Shown here: one piece after another, positions 21,639 to 29,819 of the stretch | Position numbering within the stretch: the first letter of the stretch is position 1 | Layout of the letters: every line of letters begins with the position of its first letter | Origin: HXMU1420-2 sp040830545 | GTDB lineage: Bacteria > Pseudomonadota > Alphaproteobacteria > Rhodobacterales > Rhodobacteraceae | Assembly: GCA_040830545.1 (NCBI GenBank) | Contig: JBFOMB010000206.1 | Coordinates: 1 to 31,541 of the forward strand | Direction: 5' to 3' | DNA length: 31,541 nt | The notes under the pieces: generated by a model | The model's database searches: none | Told to the model about the DNA's origin: nothing | Seen by the model: only the letters and a program-made list of their open reading frames with translations | Translations under genes and position numbers: made by a program

Positions 21639-24536
21639 TTACGCTGTCCAGATTTTGCAGAGAGTCGCTTTGGTCTCCTGCATCTGGGTCACCGAGTCAT
21701 AGCCATAGGTCTGCGCCGTGTTGGAGCTTTCGCCCAACACATACGGATCAGCCCCATCCGGGTACTTGGACCGCTGGTCTTCGCCCTGGAAATGACCGCC
21801 AAAGTGGAACGGCATGAAGGCAACGCCTTCGCCGACCCGGTTTGTGACCATGGCCATGACCTTGACCTTGCCGCCCTCTGGGCCTTCGACCCAGACCTGC
21901 GCACCGTCCCGCACACCAAGGTTGTTGGCGTCACGCGGATTGATCTCGACGAACATGTCTTGCTGCAGCTCGGCCAGCCACGGGTTGGACCGTGTCTCGT
22001 CCCCGCCACCCTCATATTCGACCAGACGGCCGGAGGTGAGGATCATGGGATAATCCTTGCTGAAGTCGTTCTTCTGGATCGACGCGTAGAGGGTCGGCAG
22101 CCGGTAGGCATGTCGGTCCTCGTAGGTCGGGTAGTCTTCGACCAGGTCGCGACGGTTGGTGTAAAGCGGCTCGCGATGCAGTGGCACCGGATCCGGGAAC
22201 GTCCACACGACTGCGCGGGCCTTGGCGTTGCCAAAGGGCGCACATTCGTGCTGGATCGCAACCCGCTGGATGCCGCCTGACAGGTCGGTCTTCCAGTTGG
22301 TCTTCGGACCCGCAACCGCGTCAATCGCCGCGCGCTCGTCATCCGTCAGATCGCCATCCCACCCCAGATCCATCAGCATCTGCATGGTGAATTCGGGATA
22401 GCCATCCTGGATTTCGGAACCCTGCGAAAACACGCCATCGGCCAGCAGGTTGTCACCGTCACGCTCCACGCCGAACCGTGCCCGGAAGGTCAGACCACCC
22501 TCGGAAACCGGCTTGGACATATCGTAGAGGTTCGGTGTGCCCGGGTGACCCATCTCGGCCGTTCCCCAGCAGGGCCAGGGCAGACCGTAATAGTCGCCAT
22601 CCGCCGGACCACCAATGGCCTGCAACGTCGTGCGGTCAAAGGTGTGCTGGTTCGCCATGTGCAGCTTGAGCCGTTCGGGCGACTGCCCGGTATAGCCCAC
22701 GGTCCACATGCCCGCGTTGATCTCGCGCAGCGTGTCTTCGATGTTGGGGGTGACCCCATCCTCTTCGATCGCGATGTTGCGGAAGATCCGGTCGTGGAAG
22801 CCGAACTTCTGGGACAACAGGCCGATGATCTCGTGATCGGTCTTGGACTCGAACAGCGGGTCCATCACCTTTTCACGCCACTGGATCGACCGGTTCGACG
22901 CGGTGACCGAGCCGTATGTTTCGAACTGCGTGGTCGCGGGCAACAGGTATGTGCCGTCTTCGCGGTCATGCAGCACGGCCGAAACAGTCGGGAACGGGTC
23001 GATCACGACAAGCATGTCGAGCTTTTCCATCGCCGTCTTCATTTCGGTCATACGGGTCTGCGAGTTCGGCGCGTGACCCCAGAGAACCATCGCCCGGACA
23101 TTGTCGTCCTGGGTCATGTTCGCCTTGTCTTCCAGAATGCCGTCGATCCAGCGGGACACCGGGATGCCGCGCTCGTTCATCAATGGCTTGTCCTTGCCGT
23201 CGGCGCCCTTGATCGTGGCAAACTGGCCTTTCAGCCAATCCAGATCTTCGCCCCAGACACGGGCCCAGTGACCCCAGGATCCTGCCGACAGGCCATAGTA
23301 GCCCGGCAGCGTGTGGCTGAGAACGCCAAGGTCGGTTGCGCCCTGAACATTGTCGTGCCCACGGAAGATGTTGGTACCACCACCAGAGGTGCCCATGTTC
23401 CCCAGCGCCAGCTGCAGCACGCAATAGGCGCGTGTGTTGTTGTTGCCGTTGGTGTGCTGGGTGCCACCCATGCACCAGATCACGGTGCCGGGACGGTTGT
23501 TGGCCATGGTGCGCGCAACGCGCTTCAGCTGCGAACCGGGGGTGCCGGTCACACGCTCCACCTCTTCAGGTGTCCACTTGGCCACCTCTTCCTTGATCTG
23601 GTCCATGCCCCAGACACGGGTGCGGATGAACTCTTTGTCCTCCCAGCCGTTGTCGAAGATATGCCAGAGGATACCCCAGATCAGCGCTACGTCGGTGCCG
23701 GGACGGAACCGGACATATTCATCTGCGTGGGCTGCCGTGCGCGTAAAGCGCGGGTCGCACACGATCAGCGGGGCGTTGTTCTGCTCTTTCGCGCGCAGGA
23801 CATGCAGCAGGGAAACGGGGTGCGCTTCTGCCGGGTTGCCGCCGATGATGAAGATGGCTTTGGAGTTGTGGATGTCGTTGTAGCTGTTGGTCATGGCGCC
23901 GTAGCCCCATGTGTTCGCAACACCCGCAACGGTGGTGGAGTGACAGATCCGCGCCTGGTGATCCACGTTGTTCGTGCCCCAGTAGGCGGCGAACTTGCGG
24001 AACAGGTAGGCCTGTTCATTGTTGTGTTTGGCCGAGCCCAGCCAGTACACACTGTCCGGGCCGCTTTCGTCCCGGATTTTCATCATGCCGTCGCCGATCT
24101 CGTTGATCGCCTGTTCCCAGCTGATGCGCTTCCACTCGCCACCCTCTTTCTTCATCGGGTATTTCAGGCGGCGTTCGCCATGTGCGTGTTCCCGCACGGC
24201 CGCGCCCTTGGCACAGTGAGCACCCAGGTTGAACGGGCTGTCCCAGCCGGGCTCCTGCCCGATCCAGACGCCGTCCGACACTTCGGCAACAACGGTACAC
24301 CCGACGGAACAGTGGGTGCAGACAGATTTCTTCAGTTCGACCGCGCCGGTTGCGGCACCTGCCGCATTGGCCTGACTAACGGTGCCACCTGTTGTGGCAA
24401 TTGCCGCCAGGCCCCCGATGGCCAGCCCCGACCCGCGCAGGAACGCGCGGCGGTCTACCGAGGTGTTTGCCACCTCGGACAGGATCGAAGTCCGCTGGGG
24501 GCGTCTCGCAACCCCATTGGTCTTTTTCCTCAGCAT
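21639..24536 (-). CDS. fdhA: formate dehydrogenase catalytic (alpha) subunit, Cys type
   Basis: This 965-aa molybdopterin oxidoreductase oxidises formate to CO2 in the periplasm. The N-terminus has a Tat signal (DRRAFLRGSG at 28-37, hydrophobic stretch, cut near residue 60). One [4Fe-4S] cluster is bound by Cys73, Cys76, Cys80 and Cys108 (CTHCSVGC...GAHCAK). The metal ligand is Cys198 in QARICHST, with catalytic His199 next to it; E. coli FdnG has selenocysteine there, and no in-frame UGA is present here. The bis-MGD domains continue with GGNPAEAHPV, GTQHTNGNNN, NMGTSGGGTNIFRGHDNVQG and a C-terminal dinucleotide-binding domain (LTSGRLVEY, EINPRDANNLGVRDG). AAGGAGG lies eight bases before the ATG. 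Whether the metal is Mo or W cannot be read from sequence. Confidence 0.97.
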   Translation of the reverse strand: MLRKKTNGVARRPQRTSILSEVANTSVDRRAFLRGSGLAIGGLAAIATTGGTVSQANAAGAATGAVELKKSVCTHCSVGCTVVAEVSDGVWIGQEPGWDSPFNLGAHCAKGAAVREHAHGERRLKYPMKKEGGEWKRISWEQAINEIGDGMMKIRDESGPDSVYWLGSAKHNNEQAYLFRKFAAYWGTNNVDHQARICHSTTVAGVANTWGYGAMTNSYNDIHNSKAIFIIGGNPAEAHPVSLLHVLRAKEQNNAPLIVCDPRFTRTAAHADEYVRFRPGTDVALIWGILWHIFDNGWEDKEFIRTRVWGMDQIKEEVAKWTPEEVERVTGTPGSQLKRVARTMANNRPGTVIWCMGGTQHTNGNNNTRAYCVLQLALGNMGTSGGGTNIFRGHDNVQGATDLGVLSHTLPGYYGLSAGSWGHWARVWGEDLDWLKGQFATIKGADGKDKPLMNERGIPVSRWIDGILEDKANMTQDDNVRAMVLWGHAPNSQTRMTEMKTAMEKLDMLVVIDPFPTVSAVLHDREDGTYLLPATTQFETYGSVTASNRSIQWREKVMDPLFESKTDHEIIGLLSQKFGFHDRIFRNIAIEEDGVTPNIEDTLREINAGMWTVGYTGQSPERLKLHMANQHTFDRTTLQAIGGPADGDYYGLPWPCWGTAEMGHPGTPNLYDMSKPVSEGGLTFRARFGVERDGDNLLADGVFSQGSEIQDGYPEFTMQMLMDLGWDGDLTDDERAAIDAVAGPKTNWKTDLSGGIQRVAIQHECAPFGNAKARAVVWTFPDPVPLHREPLYTNRRDLVEDYPTYEDRHAYRLPTLYASIQKNDFSKDYPMILTSGRLVEYEGGGDETRSNPWLAELQQDMFVEINPRDANNLGVRDGAQVWVEGPEGGKVKVMAMVTNRVGEGVAFMPFHFGGHFQGEDQRSKYPDGADPYVLGESSNTAQTYGYDSVTQMQETKATLCKIWTA

Positions 24537-24690
24537 TTTCGTTTCCTCCTTGCTTGCTCGGACTGGCGTCCTCGCTCGCTTGGCTGTTGTGAATGACGTT
24601 CAGCAGTCGGGCCAATCGCAACCAGTCGCTGAATGTCGCGGGTGACGTCGTCCGGTTCTTTCAGAGCGCCGCAGGCGGCCCCCTGCCTCC
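24537..24690. other. 154-bp gap before the catalytic subunit gene
   Basis: This is non-coding apart from the ribosome binding site of the catalytic subunit. It contains a short GC hairpin (GCCGC/GCGGC near 24666-24677). No terminator or convincing promoter was seen. Confidence 0.25.
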
Positions 24691-24876
24691 TCAGAACCGG
24701 GCGCTGTCGTAGTAGGCGCGTGTATGCGCGGTGTCCTGCATCGTCTCGCGGGACAGGTCCGGCTCTGCCGCTTCAGCGGGGTTGCCGCCAGCAGCCACAG
24801 CCACCGCCGCCACGGGCGCTGCTGTTGTTGCCAGTTTCAGAAAGTCGCGGCGGTTCGCCGTTTCTTTCTTGGACAT
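24691..24876 (-). CDS. FDH-region small twin-arginine signal protein
   Basis: This 61-aa protein has an N-terminal Tat motif (NRRDFLKLATTAAPVAAVAV) and a short tail (AEPDLSRETMQDTAHTRAYY then DSARF). It matches the recognised family of small Tat-signal proteins encoded next to formate dehydrogenases (FdhX type). AGGAGG lies six bases before the ATG. The role is not established; it probably acts as an accessory subunit, or helps target or assemble the enzyme at the Tat translocon. It sits directly between the chaperone and the catalytic subunit, as in related clusters. Confidence 0.9.
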   Translation of the reverse strand: MSKKETANRRDFLKLATTAAPVAAVAVAAGGNPAEAAEPDLSRETMQDTAHTRAYYDSARF

Positions 24877-24952
24877 GGAGTTCCTCCTTGTCTTTGGTTA
24901 GGCCCCGGTTGCCCGGCGCGGGGATGACTGCGCAGTCGCAGCCGGTGATCTG

Positions 24953-25561
24953 TCATTCGCCACCCAGGCGAAATCCTTCGGTTTCGATTTCCATGAAGAT
25001 CCGCCCAACCGTGCCCACAGGCGCGTAGAAGACCGAGTTCTTGGCCCCCTCGAGGTCGGAAAAGAAATGCGCGGCCCAGGGGCCGATATGTTTGTTGAAA
25101 AACGTCTTCTGCCGGGTCAGGTCCGCCAACGCGCCAAACCGGCCAACGATCATCGCACCCATCATCTCCATCAGGCTGGCGATGTTGTCTTCGGGCTCGA
25201 ACACGTTTTCCGCCCGCTCCATGCCGTTTGCGGTCATGTCCTGCCGCAGTGTGGCCAGCGGTTTTTCGTTCAGGAAACCGGTCAGGTAGTAGGACGCATA
25301 AGGTAGCAGTTCACCCCGGCCCAGACCAATGAACAGTTTGTTGAATTCGCTTTCCACGGCGCGCGGTTTGGACAGGGCTGCAACCTTGGCCAGCGTTGTG
25401 ATCGCCTGTCCCAACTCGCTGTCATCCCCGCTCAGCGACTTGGTCTGCGCCAGCAGCATTTCGTCCGGGGGAGCCGACAGGATCAGCCCGATGAAATTAT
25501 ACAGATCCGCGCGCATCCGGTCTTCGTCGGCAATTTGTGGCACGGTTTCAGCCAAACTCAT
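24953..25561 (-). CDS. TorD/DmsD-family molybdoenzyme chaperone
   Basis: This 202-aa cytoplasmic all-helical protein belongs to the TorD family: ADLYNFIGLILSAPPDEMLL at the start, EFNKLFIGLGRGELLPYASY in the middle (the FxxLFxGxGRGExxPYxSYY motif) and FFNKHIGPWAAHFFSDLEGA near the end. Such proteins hold the Tat signal peptide of the molybdoenzyme and promote cofactor insertion before export. Its client here is most likely the FDH catalytic subunit two genes downstream. The start at 25561 is immediately adjacent to the DUF3306 stop, so translation is coupled. Confidence 0.92.
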   Translation of the reverse strand: MSLAETVPQIADEDRMRADLYNFIGLILSAPPDEMLLAQTKSLSGDDSELGQAITTLAKVAALSKPRAVESEFNKLFIGLGRGELLPYASYYLTGFLNEKPLATLRQDMTANGMERAENVFEPEDNIASLMEMMGAMIVGRFGALADLTRQKTFFNKHIGPWAAHFFSDLEGAKNSVFYAPVGTVGRIFMEIETEGFRLGGE

Positions 25562-26176
25562 CTATGTCCTCTGTTCTTCGAAAGTGAATGTCATCCGCCG
25601 GGGTCGCGGCGTGTATTCGGGTTCGGGGTCGTCATAAGGATCGTCCGCCTGCGGTGCAGTATACGCCTCGGCAACCACCGCGATCTCCGGCTCCTCTTCG
25701 GAAGCGTCCATTGCGGGTTCGTCTTCGACCTCGGGTTCCTCGTCCGTCGCATCCTCGGCAGCGGCCTGTTTTGCCGCCTCGGCCTCGGCCAGCGCCTCGA
25801 TGTGCTTCAGCATGCCTTTCCCGACCTGATAGGCGGTCTGCATGTTTTCGATCACCATCGCGCTGTCGGTGAAATCCTCGCCATAGTCGACCAGCCCGTC
25901 CAGATTGGCCAATACCGGGTTCAACCGCCACAGCCGCCGCAACGCGCGGGTTTTCAGCCGCTGCGGCAGAGCCTCGGACATAAACGCGCGGATATCTTCG
26001 GGTGTTTCCAGCGTGTCCGGGTCAGGCAGGTTGCGTTCGGCCAGTATCTCCTCGTCCGAACGTTCCTCCAGCGCGGCCTCAACCTCTGCCACCTCAGCGG
26101 CGTCAATCGCAGCCTGTTCCGCCCTTTCTTCGGCAACCACCGCGGCGCGGCGTTTGGACCAGAAATCCCGGCTCAA
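25562..26176 (-). CDS. DUF3306 family protein
   Basis: The protein has 204 residues. The N-terminal segment (MSRDFWSKRRAAVVAEERAE), LPDPDTLETPEDIRAFM and the LPQRLKTRALRRLWRLNPVLANLDGL block are the hallmark of DUF3306, found next to formate dehydrogenase genes in Proteobacteria. The second half is a long acidic, Glu/Ala/Pro-rich low-complexity tail (EEPEVEDEPAMDASEEEPEI). It starts at TTG 26176 (GGAGG eight bases upstream), overlapping the DUF3305 stop by four bases (TTGA). Function is unknown; constant linkage with DUF3305, TorD and the ferredoxin protein suggests FDH maturation. Confident on family, not on role. Confidence 0.88.
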   Translation of the reverse strand: MSRDFWSKRRAAVVAEERAEQAAIDAAEVAEVEAALEERSDEEILAERNLPDPDTLETPEDIRAFMSEALPQRLKTRALRRLWRLNPVLANLDGLVDYGEDFTDSAMVIENMQTAYQVGKGMLKHIEALAEAEAAKQAAAEDATDEEPEVEDEPAMDASEEEPEIAVVAEAYTAPQADDPYDDPEPEYTPRPRRMTFTFEEQRT

Positions 26177-26736
26177 TTCACCCGCCTCCGCAGTTGCGCG
26201 GGCGAGGCATAGATGTCGCCCGCCTTGTCGACACGCGGATCACCGATGCCGTCCTGCACCAGATCGACGCGCTTCTTGTCCCGCTTGCGTTTGACGAACG
26301 CCTCTTCCTCGTAAAACGTGTCGACGAAATCCTGCACCATCGCCCTCAGCACGGGCGGCATCGTGACCTTCTCGACAATTTCCTCGCCGCTGTCGGCGTA
26401 ATCCTGCGCCTCGTAGGGCGACGCGGTGACCAGCAGGATGTCAAACGGCGCATCCCCTGCCCCGGCCCGCATCACCACGTAGACACATGGCACCTGCGCT
26501 TGCAGCCCGTGAAGATAGGCCTCTGCCTCGGCCCCGTGCAACTCCATCGGAACGGTGTCCGCGTGGAATTCGACCACATCGCCGTCACGACGCAATTCGC
26601 GCCATTCTGTCGGCGCAGCCCCCGGCAAAACGCCGCTCGCCGTCCAGTTCCATTTCTGCCATCGGGTCACGCCTGGAGTGCGCCGCAAAACGACGCCGAC
26701 TGGTACAGTGCTGTACGCATTCGGATTTCGGTACAT
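26173..26736 (-). CDS. DUF3305 family protein
   Basis: This 187-aa protein is the first gene of the FDH minus-strand operon. I chose ATG 26736 (MYRNPNAYSTVPVGVVLRRT), with AGGGAGG eight bases upstream; the frame stays open to 26931, but that part has no ribosome binding site. Characteristic segments are VPVGVVLRRTPGVTRWQKWN, VELHGAEAEAYL-like lines (PMELHGAEAEAYLHGLQAQV), ASPYEAQDYADSGEEIVEKV and the C-terminal FVDTFYEEEAFVKRKRDKKR. This is DUF3305, which occurs with DUF3306 in FDH clusters. No catalytic motif is visible. A role in assembly of the enzyme is inferred from context. Confidence 0.88.
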   Translation of the reverse strand: MYRNPNAYSTVPVGVVLRRTPGVTRWQKWNWTASGVLPGAAPTEWRELRRDGDVVEFHADTVPMELHGAEAEAYLHGLQAQVPCVYVVMRAGAGDAPFDILLVTASPYEAQDYADSGEEIVEKVTMPPVLRAMVQDFVDTFYEEEAFVKRKRDKKRVDLVQDGIGDPRVDKAGDIYASPAQLRRRVN

Positions 26737-26778
26737 TCCCGAAGGCCTCCCTGATCCCCACGATTGTCTGGAAATGCC

Positions 26779-26828
26779 GGGTGGCAAAGCGTTTTCTGGC
26801 CACCCCGCCCGAACTTTCATCAGGGCGG
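26779..26828 (-). promoter_or_regulatory. two adjacent hairpins in the FDH operon leader
   Basis: Read on the minus strand, CCGCCC pairs with GGGCGG (26828-26805, 12-base loop), followed at once by GGGTGGC pairing with GCCACCC (26805-26779, 13-base loop). The loops hold AAAGT and GCTTT, which could pair with each other as a kissing interaction. The element ends about 40 bases before the DUF3305 start codon. It could be a structured 5' leader; no known riboswitch class is assigned. Confidence 0.45.
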
Positions 26829-26865
26829 TCAATTTGGGTAGGCGGCACATGGCCCGTGGGCGGAT

Positions 26866-26882
26866 ATGGACGAATTGTCCAT
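26866..26882. promoter_or_regulatory. candidate regulator-binding inverted repeat
   Basis: ATGGAC-GAATT-GTCCAT is an inverted repeat with 6-bp arms and a 5-bp spacer, 130 bp upstream of DUF3305. Its position suits an activator site for the FDH operon, for instance for the Fis-type domain of the response regulator at 16879-18246. The assignment is speculative. Confidence 0.4.
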
Positions 26883-27038
26883 CCCAACAAAAAAAGTCGG
26901 AAAATGCGCCTGCGAATCGCCCACGAATCACGGCCCGAAAATCGTGATCTTTCGTCCGTCAACGCATCCTTCGCCGGGATCGAAAACGGATTGTGACCGC
27001 TACAATTCTGTGTCTAGCCTATGGGCAGCCACGGCCAA

Positions 27039-27060
27039 AAAGGCGTCAAAAAACGCCTTT
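27039..27060 (+). other. hairpin immediately upstream of the ferredoxin gene RBS
   Basis: AAAGGCGT pairs perfectly with ACGCCTTT across a six-base A-rich loop. The stem ends two bases before the GGGAGGAG ribosome binding site. No U-tract follows on the plus strand, so it is more likely an mRNA 5'-end structure affecting stability or translation than a terminator. Confidence 0.45.
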
Positions 27061-27077
27061 CAGGGAGGAGCCAAAAG

Positions 27078-29027
27078 TTGACTAAGTCACTGAAAATATG
27101 TGACTGCTTGGGGAGCCAGCAGATAGATTCGAACGCGTTGGCCGAAGCCACGGGATTAGAGGTCGCCGCCCCCTGCACCGCGCTCTGCACCCGCCAGATC
27201 GACCAGGCCGCAGCGGCGATGCAGGCCGGTGACACGATTTTTTGCTGCACCCAGGAAACCCGCGTTTTCGAGGCGGTCGCCGAGGAGCTGGGCGTCCCCG
27301 CCCCTCCTGTGCTGGACCTGCGCGACCGGGCGGGTTGGAGCGCGGATGACGCCAGCAAACTGCCCAAAATGTCCGCCCTCGTGGCCGAAGCCCTACTGCC
27401 CGCCCCGGCGGAAAAAACCGTGGACGTGGTGTCCGAGGGCGCGTGCCTGATCTTTGGCCCTGCCGACGTGGCGTTAAGCGCTGCGGAACAGTTGAAGGAT
27501 CATCTGGGCGTTACGGTTCTGCTGACCGAAGCGGCAGACATTCCCGACACCCGTGCCTATGACGTGATCGTGGGCCACCTGCGCCGCGCATCCGGGGCGC
27601 TGGGGCAGTTTTCGGTGGTCATCGACGGGCTGCAACAGATTGAACCGGGTGGGCGTGGCGGGTTCACCCTGTCAGACCCTCGTGACGGCGGGCAATCCAT
27701 CTGCGACATCCTGCTGGACCTGAGCGGTACGCAACCCCTGTTCCCCGCCCATGAAAAGCGCGAAGGCTACCTGCGGGCCAATCCCCAGCACGCGCCATCC
27801 GTGGCGCAGGCGGTGATGGACGCCTCGCACCTGATCGGGACCTTCGAAAAACCGCTCTACGTGAAGTTCGAACCCCTGCTGTGCGCCCATTCGCGGGCGG
27901 AACAGACCGGATGCACGCGCTGCCTGGACCTGTGCCCGACGGGGGCGATCCTGCCTGCAGGCGAGCATGTAAGCGTTGATCCCATGATCTGCGCCGGGTG
28001 TGGCGCCTGTTCGTCGGCTTGCCCGTCTGGCGCGATCAGCTACGACGCACCGACCGTGGACCTGACGATGCGCCGGGTACAGACCCTGGCCAAGGCCTAT
28101 CAGGACGCAGGCGGAACCGCGCCGCGCCTGTTGGCACATGACGCCCACGGGGGTGAGATGATCCGCCTGTCCGCGCGCCATGGGCGTGGCCTGCCCGCTG
28201 ACGTCATCCCGCTGGAAATGTCCGCCATTGGCGCGTTTGGCCATGCCGAGGCTGTTGCTGCATTGGCCGCCGGGTTTGCCCATGTGACCATCCTGCCCGG
28301 ACCCGGCGCGGACCGGGACGCGCTGGCCACCCAGATTCTGCTGACCGAGGCGATCGCTGGCGCGGATCGCATTGCCCTGCTGGACACACCCGACCCAGAT
28401 GCCATGTCCGACGCGCTCTACGACGGCACAGCGCCCACCCCCGTCGCCAACCCCGTGCGCCCCTTGGGCACCCGGCGACAGATAACGCGCCAGGCCGCGC
28501 GAGCTTTGCACCCCGACACGGATACGTTGCCCCTGCCGGATGGCGCACCCTATGGCGCGGTGCTCGTCGACACCGACTCCTGCACGCTTTGCCTCAGCTG
28601 CGTGTCGCTCTGCCCCTCCGGTGCGCTGGGTGACAACCCGGACCTGCCGCAACTGCGATTTCAGGAAGACGCCTGCCTGCAATGCGGCCTTTGCGCCAAC
28701 ATCTGCCCTGAGGATGCGATCACCTACGCGCCCCGTCTGGACCTGACCGACCGCGCACTACGGCAGGAGGTCCTCAACGAAGAAGAACCCTTTGCCTGTG
28801 TCGAATGCGGCACGCTGTTTGGGTCAAAATCCGCCATCGACCGGATCACGGAAAAGCTGACCGGCCATTCCATGTTCTCTGACCCGGCAAAGCTGCGGAT
28901 GATCCAGATGTGCGACGATTGCCGGGTGAATGCGCAGTTCCATTCCACCAACAATCCCTTTGCCGGAGGCGAACGACCCCGACCGCGCACGACCGAGGAC
29001 TACTACTCCGACCGCAAGGATCACTGA
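27078..29027 (+). CDS. multi-cluster 4Fe-4S protein of the FDH locus
   Basis: This 649-aa cytoplasmic iron-sulfur protein probably starts at TTG 27078 (LTKSLKICDCLG), seven bases after GGAGGAG; an ATG-initiated extension from 27021 lacks a ribosome binding site. An N-terminal domain has several cysteines (CDC, CTALC, FCC). In the middle are two ferredoxin motifs (CTRCLDLCPTGAI near 280; CAGCGACSSACPSGAI near 305) and later two more (CTLCLSCVSLCPSGAL near 502; CLQCGLCANICPEDAI near 533). Two CxxC pairs close the protein (CVECG, CDDCR), possibly binding a further metal. Proteins of this type accompany DUF3305/3306 and FDH in Proteobacteria. It may deliver electrons or sulfur for FDH maturation, or take electrons from formate in the cytoplasm. 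Its 3' end overlaps the convergent cytochrome gene by seven bases. Confidence 0.88.
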   Translation: MTKSLKICDCLGSQQIDSNALAEATGLEVAAPCTALCTRQIDQAAAAMQAGDTIFCCTQETRVFEAVAEELGVPAPPVLDLRDRAGWSADDASKLPKMSALVAEALLPAPAEKTVDVVSEGACLIFGPADVALSAAEQLKDHLGVTVLLTEAADIPDTRAYDVIVGHLRRASGALGQFSVVIDGLQQIEPGGRGGFTLSDPRDGGQSICDILLDLSGTQPLFPAHEKREGYLRANPQHAPSVAQAVMDASHLIGTFEKPLYVKFEPLLCAHSRAEQTGCTRCLDLCPTGAILPAGEHVSVDPMICAGCGACSSACPSGAISYDAPTVDLTMRRVQTLAKAYQDAGGTAPRLLAHDAHGGEMIRLSARHGRGLPADVIPLEMSAIGAFGHAEAVAALAAGFAHVTILPGPGADRDALATQILLTEAIAGADRIALLDTPDPDAMSDALYDGTAPTPVANPVRPLGTRRQITRQAARALHPDTDTLPLPDGAPYGAVLVDTDSCTLCLSCVSLCPSGALGDNPDLPQLRFQEDACLQCGLCANICPEDAITYAPRLDLTDRALRQEVLNEEEPFACVECGTLFGSKSAIDRITEKLTGHSMFSDPAKLRMIQMCDDCRVNAQFHSTNNPFAGGERPRPRTTEDYYSDRKDH

Positions 29028-29761
29028 TGATCCAAAGGCTTGCCCAGATCGGCGGCGGGCATCGTCGCGACATAGGCCATCAGCGCCTCCAGCTCCTCCA
29101 GGTCCATGACGACCGGTGCGATGGGCGACGGGCGGTTTTCCGGGAAGGGCTCGGTCAGGTCGGTGATCTGAGTGAAGGCCGGGTGCGGGTTCAGCACATA
29201 GAAGGCCGCAAACCGCGCCTCCCAATCCGGCAACGCCCGCAGAATGCCAAAGGACGGGGTCGATCCGATCCCCCAGCCCCGCGTCGCGTCGTCGACTGCA
29301 TGGCATCGTGTGCATTTCGCGCGACTGACCTCGTGCCCCAGCACCGCATCACCGTCCAGCGCGACCTCGACGACCTCTTGCTGCTCTTCCCCCGGCGGGC
29401 CGAACAGCGCCTCGCCGTCCGGTGCAAACCCGGTAATCGTCCGCTGACCCACCTCCGAGGTCAGCCAGGCCGCCAACTTCGCGGTTCCCGGATGATCCGG
29501 GGTGCTGACATCCATCTTCCACACCTGCCCTGCACCTTCGAACAGGGCACGCCCCGCGTCGCCAAGGGTCAGGTTGGCATCGGCCGGATCATCCAGAACC
29601 TCGACCCGGACCTGCGTTTTCAGGGAAAACCGCGGCAACATGTGTTTCATCAAACCCGTGTCGACCAAAGCTGCCGGCGCATAGAGGCGCACCAACCTGT
29701 CCTCGGCCCGCAAAAGCCCCGGCAAAAGGATCAGCATCACTGTCAGCATGCGCAAAAACAT
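29021..29761 (-). CDS. TupA/ModA-like domain fused to cytochrome c
   Basis: This 246-aa exported protein has a signal peptide (MFLRMLTVMLILLPGLLRAE). Residues about 22-122 resemble a shortened tungstate/molybdate-type binding protein: LVRLYAPAALVDTGLMKHML, the helix-strand KTQVRVEVLD, and the C-terminal WLTSEVGQRTITGFAPDGEA then LFGP, close to the end of TupA-like proteins. Residues 130-240 form a cytochrome c domain with CTRCH (150-154) and a likely axial Met in VATMPAAD. The start at 29761 lacks a good ribosome binding site; ATG codons 5 or 9 are alternatives. The gene converges on the ferredoxin gene. It is probably a periplasmic electron carrier of the FDH system; oxyanion binding by the truncated first domain is uncertain. 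Confidence 0.8.
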   Translation of the reverse strand: MFLRMLTVMLILLPGLLRAEDRLVRLYAPAALVDTGLMKHMLPRFSLKTQVRVEVLDDPADANLTLGDAGRALFEGAGQVWKMDVSTPDHPGTAKLAAWLTSEVGQRTITGFAPDGEALFGPPGEEQQEVVEVALDGDAVLGHEVSRAKCTRCHAVDDATRGWGIGSTPSFGILRALPDWEARFAAFYVLNPHPAFTQITDLTEPFPENRPSPIAPVVMDLEELEALMAYVATMPAADLGKPLDHQ

Positions 29762-29819
29762 GGCACCCAGCCTATGCGCGGCCAGACAATTCCGTCAATC
29801 TCAGGATAAGGACCACCCC

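Larger units (their letters stand above)
26737..27077. promoter_or_regulatory. 341-bp divergent control region of the FDH locus
   Basis: This gene-free stretch separates the minus-strand FDH operon from the plus-strand ferredoxin gene. It contains two adjacent hairpins in the presumed DUF3305 leader (26779-26828), a 17-bp inverted repeat (26866-26882), a TACAAT box (27001-27006) without a good -35 partner, and a hairpin before the ferredoxin ribosome binding site (27039-27060). No strong sigma-70 promoter or sigma-54 GG-N10-GC element is obvious, which suits an activator-dependent promoter. Confidence 0.6.

Noticed and set aside
23900..23970. Selenocysteine-type formate dehydrogenase
   Set aside because: The metal-ligand position is an ordinary Cys codon (QARICHST) and the reading frame has no internal UGA.
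22545..24596. Very long open frame (683 codons) on the plus strand opposite the FDH catalytic subunit
   Set aside because: It is antisense to a clearly conserved gene, has no ribosome binding site, and its translation (His/Arg/Val-rich, no domain) is the usual shadow of high-GC coding sequence. The same applies to long plus-strand frames at 1381-2811, 3371-4639, 8770-9933 and 14993-16426.
24925..24936. Palindrome GACTGCGCAGTC as a regulator site or terminator
   Set aside because: It is short, has no U-tract and lies between the chaperone and small Tat gene, where no promoter is apparent; likely chance in GC-rich DNA.
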